Shown here: piece after piece, positions 43,626 through 52,830 of the stretch
Position numbering within the stretch: the stretch's first letter is position 1
Layout of the letters: the number at the start of each line of letters is the position of its first letter
Origin: Bin80 sp965219915
GTDB lineage: Bacteria > Bacteroidota > Rhodothermia > Rhodothermales > Bin80
Length of the DNA stretch: 64,000 nucleotides
Assembly (NCBI GenBank): GCA_965219915.1
Contig: OZ244794.1
Coordinates: 2,046,001-2,110,000 of the forward strand
Direction: 5' to 3'
Notes under the pieces: generated by a model
Database searches by the model: none
What the model was told of the DNA's origin: nothing
What the model saw: the letters and a program-made list of their open reading frames with translations, nothing else
Position numbers and translations under genes: made by a program

Positions 43626-45938
43626 CTAAATATCTGCGGGCTGCTTCTTCAAAATGAACACTCCTTCTCTGATACTTGTCACAACAATAATTCCACTCTC
43701 AAAGTATGGATAGCTGCTCCAGGTTCCATCAAATCCGGGCTCATCAGTCCCATGCGGGGTGGTGTCGAAGTATCCAATCTCAACAGGATCCTCTGGCGAG
43801 GATACATCAATAATGCGCAATCCACTTTTGTAGTTGGCCTGGTACATCAGATTACCGTGTATGTACAGATTGTGATCCGATGCTGAAGTAGGCCCATAGA
43901 ATTCACGAATCATGATCGGGTCACTTAGATCACTCACATCCCAAATCAAGGTGCGCGTTTTATCGACCTTGTCGCGCATTTCATCAAGCTCATCATTCTG
44001 GAAGAAATAGGAATGATCTTCTGTAAGCCAGCCCTGATGCACGTACGTAGCATCTGGATAGGAACCTGTTCCGATTGCAACCGGGTTTTCTTTATCCGTC
44101 AAATCTGAAATACTGATCGCCGTTTCATTTGCACTGAAGCATATTTCACGCCCGGTGTATTCGCTGTCTGGACCACTGTAAATCACACACTGCGCGTCAT
44201 GACTGTTTCCAGTCGTATGGTCAGCAAAGCACCCGGCAAATACAGGATGTAGGGGTTCACGGATGTCAATCATGTGCAACCCTCCGCCACAGGTTTCTCC
44301 TCCTGCGGAAGCTCCGACCGCAAAGGCAAACCCGGTCTCTTCATTGATAACAATATTATGAGCACTGTGGATGCGGTCGTAATGTGCAGTTGATTCAAAT
44401 TCCACTGGAGGATTTACGAGCCCTCTAAGTTGTGTGAGGTCAAAGATTTGCATGCCATGCTCCCGGGCACCATCGGCGACGATAAATGCGTGGTCCTTAT
44501 ATACCTTGATATCCCGCCAAGTGCTTGCAGGTGAGCCTTGAGTCCGAGGCAGGGTACCCAGATACGTGGGACTTGATGGAATACTCAAATCAATGAAAAC
44601 CGTCCCTTCAAGATGGCCGATCAAACCGTATTCAATTCCGGTTTCGGGATCTGTCCATCCCCATACATCGCTCAGACGCACCCCTCGATCCATCCCCATT
44701 TCTTCATTCGGCAGAAACGAAGCTAGATCCACATGCCCACAATCAAACACCTCTGCCCGCCCGTCATCACACTGGATGTTGGCTTTACGAGGCATGTGTT
44801 CAGCATTAAAGAGTTCTTGGACGACCTCCCATGCTCCGCTCTTGAATTCCAGCAGTTCAGCGCTTCCTTCTCCGTACGCATCATCCGGGAATCCAATTGC
44901 CATCATACTTCCGTTTACGGCAATCGAAGATCTAGTTGCGACAACGATTCCTGGAACTGTAGTATACTCAGGCTCCGAATTCTCATCTTCCCGGACGGTG
45001 TAGATCCGTAAATTATCTTCCGTGTCACCGTACCCTCCAAACATGGGGAATCGAAAAACGGGGAATCCAACAACGATCCGCAGAGGGTCCTGAATCTTGA
45101 CCTGTGAACCAAAAAGTGACCCGAATGCATCCTCCTCTGGAGCAAGAATTTTCACCTTTTCCCATCCTGAACCTTCCCCATGTTGCCAGACAAAGACTGC
45201 ACCTTTTCCAGAATTGTGTCGGGGGGCTCCGATCACTGCTCGCCCCCCTTTCAAGTCCAATGTCATTCCGTACATGGATTCCGCACCTAGTTCCCCACAG
45301 GCCAGCGTTGCGGACAAGTCCCATTCGCCGGCTTGATACTCGTATAGGTATGCTGTACAGTTTCCGGGTGAACCGATCAGGAGCCGCTCCTGGTCCATCG
45401 AAAGTGCAATCCCATACATGGATGCAGCTGGCCCTCCAGGTTCTTCAAGAATAGCCCTCCTGACCCAAGTTCCTTCCGAATTCTTCCGAAAGAGGTGGAC
45501 ATTGGCCGTGGATCCATTGGACTGTGAGGAGCCTACAGCAATCCATCCATCATCCGACGCAAGAGTGCTGCCAAACGTGTTCAAGTACTTTGACTCCAGC
45601 CGACCTGTCTGCACAAAACGGTCTGTCTCAGGATCCAGCTCAAATACATACACGACAGATCGTTCCGAGACTGCCAGGATTCCGGCCCCGTATCCTATTG
45701 TATTGCCGTATCCGCCTCCTACATGCAAGGAGTCTTTCCAAACCCATTTCTGGTCATCTTCCTGCACATAAACATGCACCATAGAACGGGCATCAAACCC
45801 GGCCGATCCTGATACAAAAAGATACCCATCCCCAGTAGCAATCGCTCTGCCAAACCCATCTGCCAATTGGGTGGGATTGGCCCAAGTCGTGGATACTGCA
45901 AAGAAAGCAAACACATATAAGGCAAGAGATCCGTTCAT
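43626..45938 (-). CDS. Large secreted choice-of-anchor B / LVIVD-repeat protein
   Basis: A 770-residue exported protein. ATG 45938 gives MNGSLALYVFAFFAVSTTWA, a good signal peptide; the frame extends 43 codons further upstream without sense. Residues about 25-390 are FG-GAP-like integrin propeller repeats (for example DGWIAVGSSQSNGSTANVHLF and GGRAVIGAPRHNSGKGAVFVW, quoted in part). Residues about 420-770 are LVIVD-type repeats as in the choice-of-anchor B family, such as GTVFIDLSIPSSPTYLGTLP and LRIIDVSSPEDPVEIGYFDT. It ends at ILKKQPADI without a clear sorting tail. It is likely an extracellular or surface protein; function unknown. Confidence 0.85.
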   Translation of the reverse strand: MNGSLALYVFAFFAVSTTWANPTQLADGFGRAIATGDGYLFVSGSAGFDARSMVHVYVQEDDQKWVWKDSLHVGGGYGNTIGYGAGILAVSERSVVYVFELDPETDRFVQTGRLESKYLNTFGSTLASDDGWIAVGSSQSNGSTANVHLFRKNSEGTWVRRAILEEPGGPAASMYGIALSMDQERLLIGSPGNCTAYLYEYQAGEWDLSATLACGELGAESMYGMTLDLKGGRAVIGAPRHNSGKGAVFVWQHGEGSGWEKVKILAPEEDAFGSLFGSQVKIQDPLRIVVGFPVFRFPMFGGYGDTEDNLRIYTVREDENSEPEYTTVPGIVVATRSSIAVNGSMMAIGFPDDAYGEGSAELLEFKSGAWEVVQELFNAEHMPRKANIQCDDGRAEVFDCGHVDLASFLPNEEMGMDRGVRLSDVWGWTDPETGIEYGLIGHLEGTVFIDLSIPSSPTYLGTLPRTQGSPASTWRDIKVYKDHAFIVADGAREHGMQIFDLTQLRGLVNPPVEFESTAHYDRIHSAHNIVINEETGFAFAVGASAGGETCGGGLHMIDIREPLHPVFAGCFADHTTGNSHDAQCVIYSGPDSEYTGREICFSANETAISISDLTDKENPVAIGTGSYPDATYVHQGWLTEDHSYFFQNDELDEMRDKVDKTRTLIWDVSDLSDPIMIREFYGPTSASDHNLYIHGNLMYQANYKSGLRIIDVSSPEDPVEIGYFDTTPHGTDEPGFDGTWSSYPYFESGIIVVTSIREGVFILKKQPADI

Positions 45939-46455
45939 AATTATTGTAAATAAGTCGCGATTCGTTGATGATGATCCCGAGGATTCCATTCGTACTGATG
46001 AGTCCCCGTGTGGTTGGAAAGAGTGATTCAGGGTAGTCCTACTCATACAGACGTACAAGTCGTTCAACTGACATGATGAGATTGGGCATAGTGAAGTGAG
46101 TGTCTATTCGATTACGTTATGCGTCTGTCGCGGAATAGAATTCCTCCACATCGGCAAATGCCATATCGGTCAAGGCACGACGTCCAAATTCAATTGATTA
46201 CTGCCCACACCAGTTTCCGAAGAAAGATTCAAATCCTTTAGTTACCAAAGATTGCAATGCATTTCCAACTACCCTTGGGCTGCGTGCAGTTTCGGGAGAA
46301 AGAAAACCATCTTGGGAATTGATACATCTCTTGATTGCGTTTTCATCTTCTCTTTATGGGGCGACATGGGGATTGACTTTGCTCAACAAAGAAAGTCGAG
46401 AGGCACCCCCTTGTGCCCCTTACAACAGATGTATTGCAAGGCCGGGGAAGGATTG
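45939..46455. other. Upstream region of the LVIVD gene, no gene seen
   Basis: About 517 bp downstream of DAHP synthase and upstream of the secreted repeat protein, both on the minus strand. It must hold the promoter of the latter, but no motif stood out. A plus-strand frame at 46252-46527 runs antisense into DAHP synthase and is not credible. Confidence 0.5.
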
Positions 46456-47565
46456 TCAATCAGCTTGGAAGAGTGCGACACGCTTGATGTAGGCCTCTCT
46501 AGCAATTCGTACATCTTCAAGAAATAAAGGAAGCTCGTCAAGCAACAGTGCCTGGGGACCATCCACCAATGCTTTGGCAGGCTTGGGATGGAAATCCACC
46601 AGCACCATGTTAGCCCCCGCGATCACTCCTTGTGCAGTCACATGCATGACATCCATCAGGCCATCTGGGCTTTTTTGGCGAGTACCGACCGAGTGGGACG
46701 GGTCAATACATACAGGCATGCGGGTAAGTCGATGCACAACTGGAACATGCGAGAAATCCACAAAATTTCGGTGCGGATCTCCAAGGTTACTCTTCATTCC
46801 ACGCAGTGCAAAGATTACGCGGCGATTGCCTTCGCTGGCAAGGTATTCCGCGGCGTTCAAAGATTCATTCAGCGTAATTCCAAATCCCCGTTTGATCAGA
46901 ACGGGATACTCATCCTGGCGGCCCACACACTTGAGCAATTCAAAGTTTTGCGTGTTGCGGGTGCCAATTTGAAGCAGGACGCCGCATGGATGGCCCGTTT
47001 CCTCGAGTGTTTTATCGATTTCTTCGATATGAGACTCATGTGTGACCTCCATGGCGATGATCCGTATACCATATTTGCCGGCCAGTTCAAAGACATAGGG
47101 CAGGCAATCTTTACCATGCCCCTGGAAAGAGTACGGGCTTGTACGAGGCTTGTACGCTCCCATGCGGGTGCATACCTGCCCATTCTCTTGAAGGGCCTTC
47201 ATCATTAGCTCTACGTGTTCAGGGGTGTCTACTGCACACAAACCGGCAAAAACGTGTAGGCTTTTTTGATCGAAGGTAACCCCGTTGTATTCAAACTGGT
47301 GAGGAAAGTCTTCCTGACCATGTCGACCAAGTACCCGGTATGCTTCCTGCACACGAATCACACGCTTAACGCAGGGCAGACTTCGCATGAAATCCATCGC
47401 AAGGGCTTTTGTATTTCCCAGGAGATATATCTCGGTCAATCGGTGATCAACTCCTTGGACGTGGCGCGCCCGATGGGTTATGTTCACAAGCGAATCCAGG
47501 TAGCGCATCAACAATGCGTATTCGGCTGATTCTGGATCCGTATCTGGTTTTAGTATGAGTATCAC
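46456..47565 (-). CDS. aroF: 3-deoxy-7-phosphoheptulonate (DAHP) synthase, type I beta
   Basis: A 369-residue enzyme that condenses phosphoenolpyruvate and erythrose 4-phosphate, the first step of the shikimate pathway. The catalytic domain has MGAYKPRTSPYSFQGHGKD (about residues 137-155), LLQIGTRNTQNFELLKCVG and the lysine-containing PVLIKRGFGITLNE, then CIDPSHSVGTRQ. A ferredoxin-like (FXD) regulatory domain of about 100 residues precedes it, as in type I beta enzymes such as that of Thermotoga, so feedback control by aromatic amino acids is possible. The nagB stop lies 16 bp upstream of its start. Confidence 0.92.
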   Translation of the reverse strand: MILILKPDTDPESAEYALLMRYLDSLVNITHRARHVQGVDHRLTEIYLLGNTKALAMDFMRSLPCVKRVIRVQEAYRVLGRHGQEDFPHQFEYNGVTFDQKSLHVFAGLCAVDTPEHVELMMKALQENGQVCTRMGAYKPRTSPYSFQGHGKDCLPYVFELAGKYGIRIIAMEVTHESHIEEIDKTLEETGHPCGVLLQIGTRNTQNFELLKCVGRQDEYPVLIKRGFGITLNESLNAAEYLASEGNRRVIFALRGMKSNLGDPHRNFVDFSHVPVVHRLTRMPVCIDPSHSVGTRQKSPDGLMDVMHVTAQGVIAGANMVLVDFHPKPAKALVDGPQALLLDELPLFLEDVRIAREAYIKRVALFQAD

Positions 47566-47580
47566 GAGTACACTAAATGT

Positions 47581-48306
47581 TTATTTCTCATTAAGAGTAA
47601 GTCCAGATGCCGCTGCCTCGTCCAGTAAAACGGTCACGTTAGGATGAGATTGCAGGCAACTGCCGGGAACGTTTTCAGTCTGAGGACCCTCAAGACTGCG
47701 GACCACTGCGTCGGCCTTATTTGCCCCGGAGGCCAACAAGAGGATTTGACGGGCTTCCAGGATCGTCCTAATTCCCATGGTTACTGCTTGACGTGGCACA
47801 TTTCTGGAGTGCTTAAAAAATCGTGCGTTATCACGAATCGTCGAGGATGCAAGCTCAACCACACGCGTGCGTGAGTCAAATGCAGATCCAGGTTCATTAA
47901 AGCCAATGTGGCCATTACTGCCCAAACCCAGAATTTGCAATTCTATCCCTCCCCTGCTCTGAATTAGGTCATCAAAGGCAGACGGTTCCCCGGACTCCGG
48001 CGGGAAGTAAATATGTTCCGGTCGCATATCTACATGTTCGAACAGGTGGCGCTGCATGAAAAACCGGTAAGATTGCTCGTGGTCTGCGGAGAGACCAACG
48101 TACTCGTCCAGATTCATCGTGGTAAGCCTGCTGAAGGAAATTTCTCCACGCTGGTAACGCGCTATAAGCGATTTGTAGAGTCCAATGGGCGTACTGCCGG
48201 TGGCAAACCCAAAAACGCCAGTCGGTTTTTCAAGGATAGCAGCGGCAACAATATCAGCGGCATGGGAACTTATCGCGTCATAATTCTCCAGGCACTTGAT
48301 CACCAT
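47581..48306 (-). CDS. nagB: Glucosamine-6-phosphate deaminase
   Basis: A 241-residue NagB that converts glucosamine 6-phosphate to fructose 6-phosphate and ammonia. Landmarks are GVFGFATGSTPIGLYKSL (phosphate site), TMNLDEYVGLSADHEQSYRF (catalytic Asp), LGLGSNGHIGFNEPGSAF (active site His), and ILLLASGANKADAVVRSLEG. Its length is close to Bacillus-type NagB and shorter than E. coli NagB, with no allosteric extension evident. It lies 15 bp upstream of DAHP synthase and 20 bp downstream of accD on the minus strand. Confidence 0.94.
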   Translation of the reverse strand: MVIKCLENYDAISSHAADIVAAAILEKPTGVFGFATGSTPIGLYKSLIARYQRGEISFSRLTTMNLDEYVGLSADHEQSYRFFMQRHLFEHVDMRPEHIYFPPESGEPSAFDDLIQSRGGIELQILGLGSNGHIGFNEPGSAFDSRTRVVELASSTIRDNARFFKHSRNVPRQAVTMGIRTILEARQILLLASGANKADAVVRSLEGPQTENVPGSCLQSHPNVTVLLDEAAASGLTLNEK

Positions 48307-48326
48307 TCGTATCGATCTACGCTAGA

Positions 48327-49172
48327 TTATTCTTGAAGAAGATCCAGTAGATGAATCAATTTACTGCGGAGTTCCCGCCGGTCAACGACGGCATCAATAA
48401 AACCGTGATCCTGTAGAAACTCTGAACTCTGGAAACCCTTGGGGAGGTCCTGTCCAATAGTTTCCCGAATCACTCGCGGACCGGCAAAGCCGATGAGCGC
48501 TCCTGGTTCAGCAATGTTGATGTCGCCCAGCATTGCGAAGGAGGCACTTACCCCGCCAGTTGTGGGGTTGGTTAATACCGAGATATAGGGGATCCCCTTC
48601 TCATGTAGTTTTGCAAGGTTCGCACTGGTCTTGGCCATCTGCATAAGGCTGAGTGCACCTTCCATCATACGAGCCCCGCCACTTTGTGCGATGATGATTA
48701 CCGGTATATTCTGATCAATCCCGCGGCGAATGGTGCGGGCGATAACTTCCCCGACAACGGAGCCCATTGATCCCCCGATAAACCTGAAATCCATAGCTGC
48801 TATGGATACGGAGTGTCGCTCCATTCTTCCCAAGGCGGCTTGCACAGCATCTGACAGCCCGGTCTTGTTGCGCGTGGTATTAAGTCGGTCTGAATATTTC
48901 TTCCTATCTGTAAACCCCAGGGGATCTTTCGCAGTTACATCCCGGTCCTGAAATTGGCAGGATCCGTCGTCCAACAGCGCCGCGAAATAACCCTCAGGAT
49001 TCATTCGATAGTGATAGCCGCACTTCGGGCAGACCCTCAGGCTGGCTTTAAGCTCTCGCAGATTGTTGATGGCTTCACATTTCGGGCACTTTTCCCATTG
49101 CCCGGCAGGCATTTTATTCTTCCCGTTGCCTTTGGTCAGGATGCCCTTTTTTGTTCTGTGAAACCAAGCCAT
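48327..49172 (-). CDS. accD: Acetyl-CoA carboxylase carboxyltransferase subunit beta
   Basis: A 281-residue AccD that transfers carboxyl from biotin to acetyl-CoA with AccA. An N-terminal C4 zinc ribbon has CPKC and CPKCGY pairs (about residues 29-51). The crotonase-fold core has VIIIAQSGGARMMEGALSLM and YISVLTNPTTGGVSASFAML. It starts the accD-nagB-aroF run on the minus strand and is divergent from the EF-G-like gene. AccA is not in the window. Confidence 0.95.
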   Translation of the reverse strand: MAWFHRTKKGILTKGNGKNKMPAGQWEKCPKCEAINNLRELKASLRVCPKCGYHYRMNPEGYFAALLDDGSCQFQDRDVTAKDPLGFTDRKKYSDRLNTTRNKTGLSDAVQAALGRMERHSVSIAAMDFRFIGGSMGSVVGEVIARTIRRGIDQNIPVIIIAQSGGARMMEGALSLMQMAKTSANLAKLHEKGIPYISVLTNPTTGGVSASFAMLGDINIAEPGALIGFAGPRVIRETIGQDLPKGFQSSEFLQDHGFIDAVVDRRELRSKLIHLLDLLQE

Positions 49173-49325
49173 TGATTGTAGTGGAGTAAACCCGATTAAA
49201 CTGCTTTAACCAGGTGTGTTCTCCATTAGATGCGGTTAGTGTCTTTCAAGTGTGTAGATTCTTCCTCCAAGCGTATATTTCGGTTGCAAAACATGCACTG
49301 AAGGTAAATCAAGCGATAAAGCCCC

Positions 49326-51449
49326 ATGAAAGTCTATAGTACGGATCACATCCGAAACGTTGTTCTCGTAGGTCATCAGGGCAGTGGAAAGACCACTCTG
49401 TCTGAATCTATGCTATATGTCGGTAAAAAAACGCGCCGTCTAGGGACAATTACGGAGGGGACAACAGTGAGTGACTACCAGCCAAGCGAAAAAGAGCGCC
49501 AGATGTCCATCTTCTCATCCCTTCTACATGCGGAATGGGAGGGGCATAAGATCAACATCATTGACACGCCGGGATACCCTGATTTTGTAGGGGAGGTAGT
49601 CGCTGCTGTACGTGTGGCGGATACTGCCATTTTTGTCATGAATGCTCAGGAAGGAGTTGAAGTTGGTACAGAGCTAGCCTGGAGTGCAGCAGCAGAAAAT
49701 GAGAAGCCGGCTATGTTCGTGATTAACCAGATTGATCGTGCGCAGGCTGATGTCGAATCATTGATTGAACAAATGAGGGATCGATTCGGTGTGGGAGTAA
49801 CCGTTGTGCAGTTTCCTGGGGGTGCACCGAATGTGCTCATCGATGTGTTGGTCATGAAGCAGCTTACTTTCGATCCGGGTGTCCAAGGTCCACCAACCGT
49901 GAGTGAGATTCCCGAAGAGTTTCTCGAGCGTGCAGAAGAGTTGCATAATGCATTGGCGGAGGACATTGCGGTTAATGATGAGGAGTTAATGGATAAATAT
50001 CTCGAAGAAGAGATGTTGAGTGAGGAAGATATGCGTTCAGGACTTAGGGAGGCGATGCTATCACGGTCATTGTATCCGGTATTCTGTACGGCCGCCACTG
50101 CGAACACGGGTACTGCGCGTTTGATGAGTTTTATAAACAATGTACTGCCCTCACCGCTGGCTGCACCGTCAGTTCCAGTGGAGAATGGCGAGGCTCTTGA
50201 TTCTGATGTTGATGCCGGCCCTGTAGTATTTGTTTATCGTACGATGGCCGAACATCATGTTGGTGATTATTCTTTCTTCCGTGTCTGCAGTGGTGCGATT
50301 GAACCCGGAATGGATCTGGAAAACGGGAGTTCCGGGACCAATGAGCGTCTAGGACAACTTTACGTACTATGTGGGAGAGATAGGGAAACCGTGCCGCGTA
50401 TGGTGGCAGGTGATCTGGGAGCGCTGGTCAAGTTACGCGATACCCACACTAACAATACGCTTCGCAAAAAGGGTCATCGTGTGCAAGTGAAACCAATCCC
50501 CTTCCCTGAGCCGCGCTATCGGGAGGCAATCCGACCGAAAGCAGAAGGAGAAGAGGATAAGTTGGCTCAGGGCTTGCATCAGATAACAGCAGAAGATCCC
50601 TCTCTAGTAGTTGTGCACGAGCCACACTTGAGCCAGATAAGTCTGGGGGGGCAGGGATCTATGCACTTGAAGGTTGCCCAGTACAGACTCAAATCCAAGG
50701 TAAATGTTGAGGTAGACTATAGTCGGCCACGTGTAGCATACCGGGAAACAGTGACAACCGAAGCACGAGCGTCCTATAGACACAAAAAGCAAACAGGAGG
50801 GGCAGGGCAGTTCGCTGATATTTCGGTCCTGATTGAGCCCCTGGACGGCGAATTCAAGAAGCGTCCAGATATCTCAGTGCGCAACACGGTACAGTCTACG
50901 ACGGGCTGGGGATCCACTATCGAGTTCATTGACGGCATTGTTGGTGGTGTGATCGATATGCGAAGATTCTTTGGTGCTATTCAGAAAGGTGTACTGGAAG
51001 GCATGCAGAAAGGACCGGTGGCTGGTTACCCGGTCGGGGATGTTCGTCTGGTGATTTATGACGGGGGTATGCACTCGGTTGACTCAAACGAAAATGCCTT
51101 TCGCACGGCTGCTCGCTTCGGATTCCGTGACGCGTTCAGAAAAGCCAAGCCAGTGATCCTGGAGCCCATTCATGATGTGAGGGTAACGATCCCCGATGCG
51201 TATACGGGAGATATTATGGGAGACCTGAATGGACGTCGTGCAACGATCAAGGGCATGGAAGCTGGGGGAAGTATGCAGATTATTCTTGCACAGGTACCCG
51301 AGGCGGAGCTATATCAGTATTCAACACGAGTCCGGTCAATGACCCAGGGGCGAGGTATTCACAGTGCACGCTTCAGTCATTATCAGGCCATGCCGAGGAA
51401 TGTGCAGGAGCAGGTGGTGTCTGATGCAGCTAAAGCTGCTGAAGAATAG
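49326..51449 (+). CDS. EF-G-like translational GTPase (EF-G 2 type)
   Basis: A 707-residue EF-G homologue with all five EF-G domains by length. It is not the canonical FusA: the P-loop is GHQGSGKTTLSES instead of AHIDAGKTT, and G2/switch I is GTTVSDYQPSEKERQMSI. G3 is IIDTPGYPDF. G4, normally NKxD, reads NQID (FVINQIDRAQAD, about residues 136-147). Domain IV (about residues 475-600) is present. These P-loop variants mark the EF-G 2 group found in Thermus and mycobacteria, whose exact task is unsettled. Its end overlaps that of the convergent amidase by 20 bp. Confidence 0.88.
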   Translation: MKVYSTDHIRNVVLVGHQGSGKTTLSESMLYVGKKTRRLGTITEGTTVSDYQPSEKERQMSIFSSLLHAEWEGHKINIIDTPGYPDFVGEVVAAVRVADTAIFVMNAQEGVEVGTELAWSAAAENEKPAMFVINQIDRAQADVESLIEQMRDRFGVGVTVVQFPGGAPNVLIDVLVMKQLTFDPGVQGPPTVSEIPEEFLERAEELHNALAEDIAVNDEELMDKYLEEEMLSEEDMRSGLREAMLSRSLYPVFCTAATANTGTARLMSFINNVLPSPLAAPSVPVENGEALDSDVDAGPVVFVYRTMAEHHVGDYSFFRVCSGAIEPGMDLENGSSGTNERLGQLYVLCGRDRETVPRMVAGDLGALVKLRDTHTNNTLRKKGHRVQVKPIPFPEPRYREAIRPKAEGEEDKLAQGLHQITAEDPSLVVVHEPHLSQISLGGQGSMHLKVAQYRLKSKVNVEVDYSRPRVAYRETVTTEARASYRHKKQTGGAGQFADISVLIEPLDGEFKKRPDISVRNTVQSTTGWGSTIEFIDGIVGGVIDMRRFFGAIQKGVLEGMQKGPVAGYPVGDVRLVIYDGGMHSVDSNENAFRTAARFGFRDAFRKAKPVILEPIHDVRVTIPDAYTGDIMGDLNGRRATIKGMEAGGSMQIILAQVPEAELYQYSTRVRSMTQGRGIHSARFSHYQAMPRNVQEQVVSDAAKAAEE

Positions 51450-52827
51450 GCGGCAGGCCTATCGGGCACCATTCCTGTATAAGGGATGCCAAAGAAAGTA
51501 CGGCTGCCTCCTGACCAGGTTTGCCGACTATCTGCATTCCTACGGGTAGCCCCTCAGGGCTAAGTCCACACGGGACACTTGCGACCGGCAATCCGGTAAG
51601 CGAAAGTGCAGAGGTTGGGGCGAACCAGTCGTAGTAGGTAGACAATTCTGTGTTTTCGATCCGGCGAGGATAGCCATCTGAGAGTTTGAACGGCAGGACG
51701 GCTGTAGTAGGAGTCAGCAAAAAATCCACTTCTTTGAATACCCTTCTGAAGGCCCGCCACACCTCATCAACAATGCGCTCCGCATCTGCTAAATCCAGTG
51801 CGCCGTAATTAAGCGCTTCGCTGAGGTTTTGGGTCAGGTGTTCGCCTGCTGCCTCAGGTTCGTTCAATTTGCTCCTATGAACAGCCAGCAGATGGTGCGC
51901 ACGAAGGACGGCAAATGCGCGAGGAGCACCCACCAAGCTAAGGTCCACGGATTTAACTGACATCCTCCGGGATTTGAAGGAGTTGATAGCTGAGCGACAG
52001 GTAGCGGCAACGACAGGCGCAGGTTCAAGATCGGTGAGGTGATCACAGTACCCAAGTCGTATGTTTGCTTTCAGTTCTGGTGTTTCAAAACCAGGATGAT
52101 GGGCAGGATATTGTAGTGGTCTTGCGTCATAAGGCCCAGCTACAGACCGCATGAAGAGACCGACATCCCCCGCAGTTCGGCCAAGTCCTCCAGCAACGGA
52201 CAGGCGATCCCGCAAGAAGCTCACTGAATCTTCGGGAATGATTCCCGGAGAGGGGCGCAAGCCTACGATGCCACAGAATGACGCAGGCATCCGGAGAGAA
52301 CCACCCAGATCCGTACCATCTGCAAGGGCAACCATGCCGGTCGCGACCGCTACCGCCCCTCCTCCGGTAGATCCCCCTGGAGACCGTGTAATGTCCCATG
52401 GATTACGGGTTGATCCGAATACCGCATTGGTGGTCTCACCTCCAACAGCAAATGCGGGGGTATTGGTTTTTCCCAGAATTAGTGCACCGGCAGCTTTAAG
52501 TCGGGCAACAATTTCAGCATCCCGTTTAGGAACATGATCACGATAAGCCGGTGAGCCGTACGTTGTGCGCAGCCCGCGTGTGTCTGTAGTATCCTTGATA
52601 CCCACGGGAAGCCCGTATAGGGGGCCCTTGGGTGGCTTGGTTTCGAGCGTGCGCGCTTCCTCTAACACCCGGTCATTGAGGGTGACGATCGCATTGAGCT
52701 CAGAATTAAGTTTTTCATAAACGTTGAGGCAGGCACGGGTGAGCTCAACGGGAGACAGTCTGCGTTCCCGCAATGCTCTCTGGAGGGCTGTTGCCGGGAG
52801 ACAGGCGATTTCTATCCCTTCACACAC
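51430..52827 (-). CDS. Amidase signature family amidase
   Basis: A 465-residue amidase signature enzyme. The catalytic Lys is in GLPVGIKDTTDTRGL (about residue 76), the cis-Ser region is SPGGSTGGGAVAVATG (about residues 154-169) and the nucleophile Ser is in GTDLGGSLRMPASFCGIVG (about residue 178). It is related to GatA but lacks GatB/GatC neighbours and has an ordinary amidase C-terminus, so broad amide hydrolysis is more likely than tRNA charging. There is no signal peptide. It ends inside the convergent EF-G-like gene. Confidence 0.9.
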   Translation of the reverse strand: MCEGIEIACLPATALQRALRERRLSPVELTRACLNVYEKLNSELNAIVTLNDRVLEEARTLETKPPKGPLYGLPVGIKDTTDTRGLRTTYGSPAYRDHVPKRDAEIVARLKAAGALILGKTNTPAFAVGGETTNAVFGSTRNPWDITRSPGGSTGGGAVAVATGMVALADGTDLGGSLRMPASFCGIVGLRPSPGIIPEDSVSFLRDRLSVAGGLGRTAGDVGLFMRSVAGPYDARPLQYPAHHPGFETPELKANIRLGYCDHLTDLEPAPVVAATCRSAINSFKSRRMSVKSVDLSLVGAPRAFAVLRAHHLLAVHRSKLNEPEAAGEHLTQNLSEALNYGALDLADAERIVDEVWRAFRRVFKEVDFLLTPTTAVLPFKLSDGYPRRIENTELSTYYDWFAPTSALSLTGLPVASVPCGLSPEGLPVGMQIVGKPGQEAAVLSLASLIQEWCPIGLPPILQQL

Positions 52828-52830
52828 GAG

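Noticed and set aside
46252..46527. A 91-codon plus-strand frame
   Set aside because: Ends antisense within DAHP synthase; no support.
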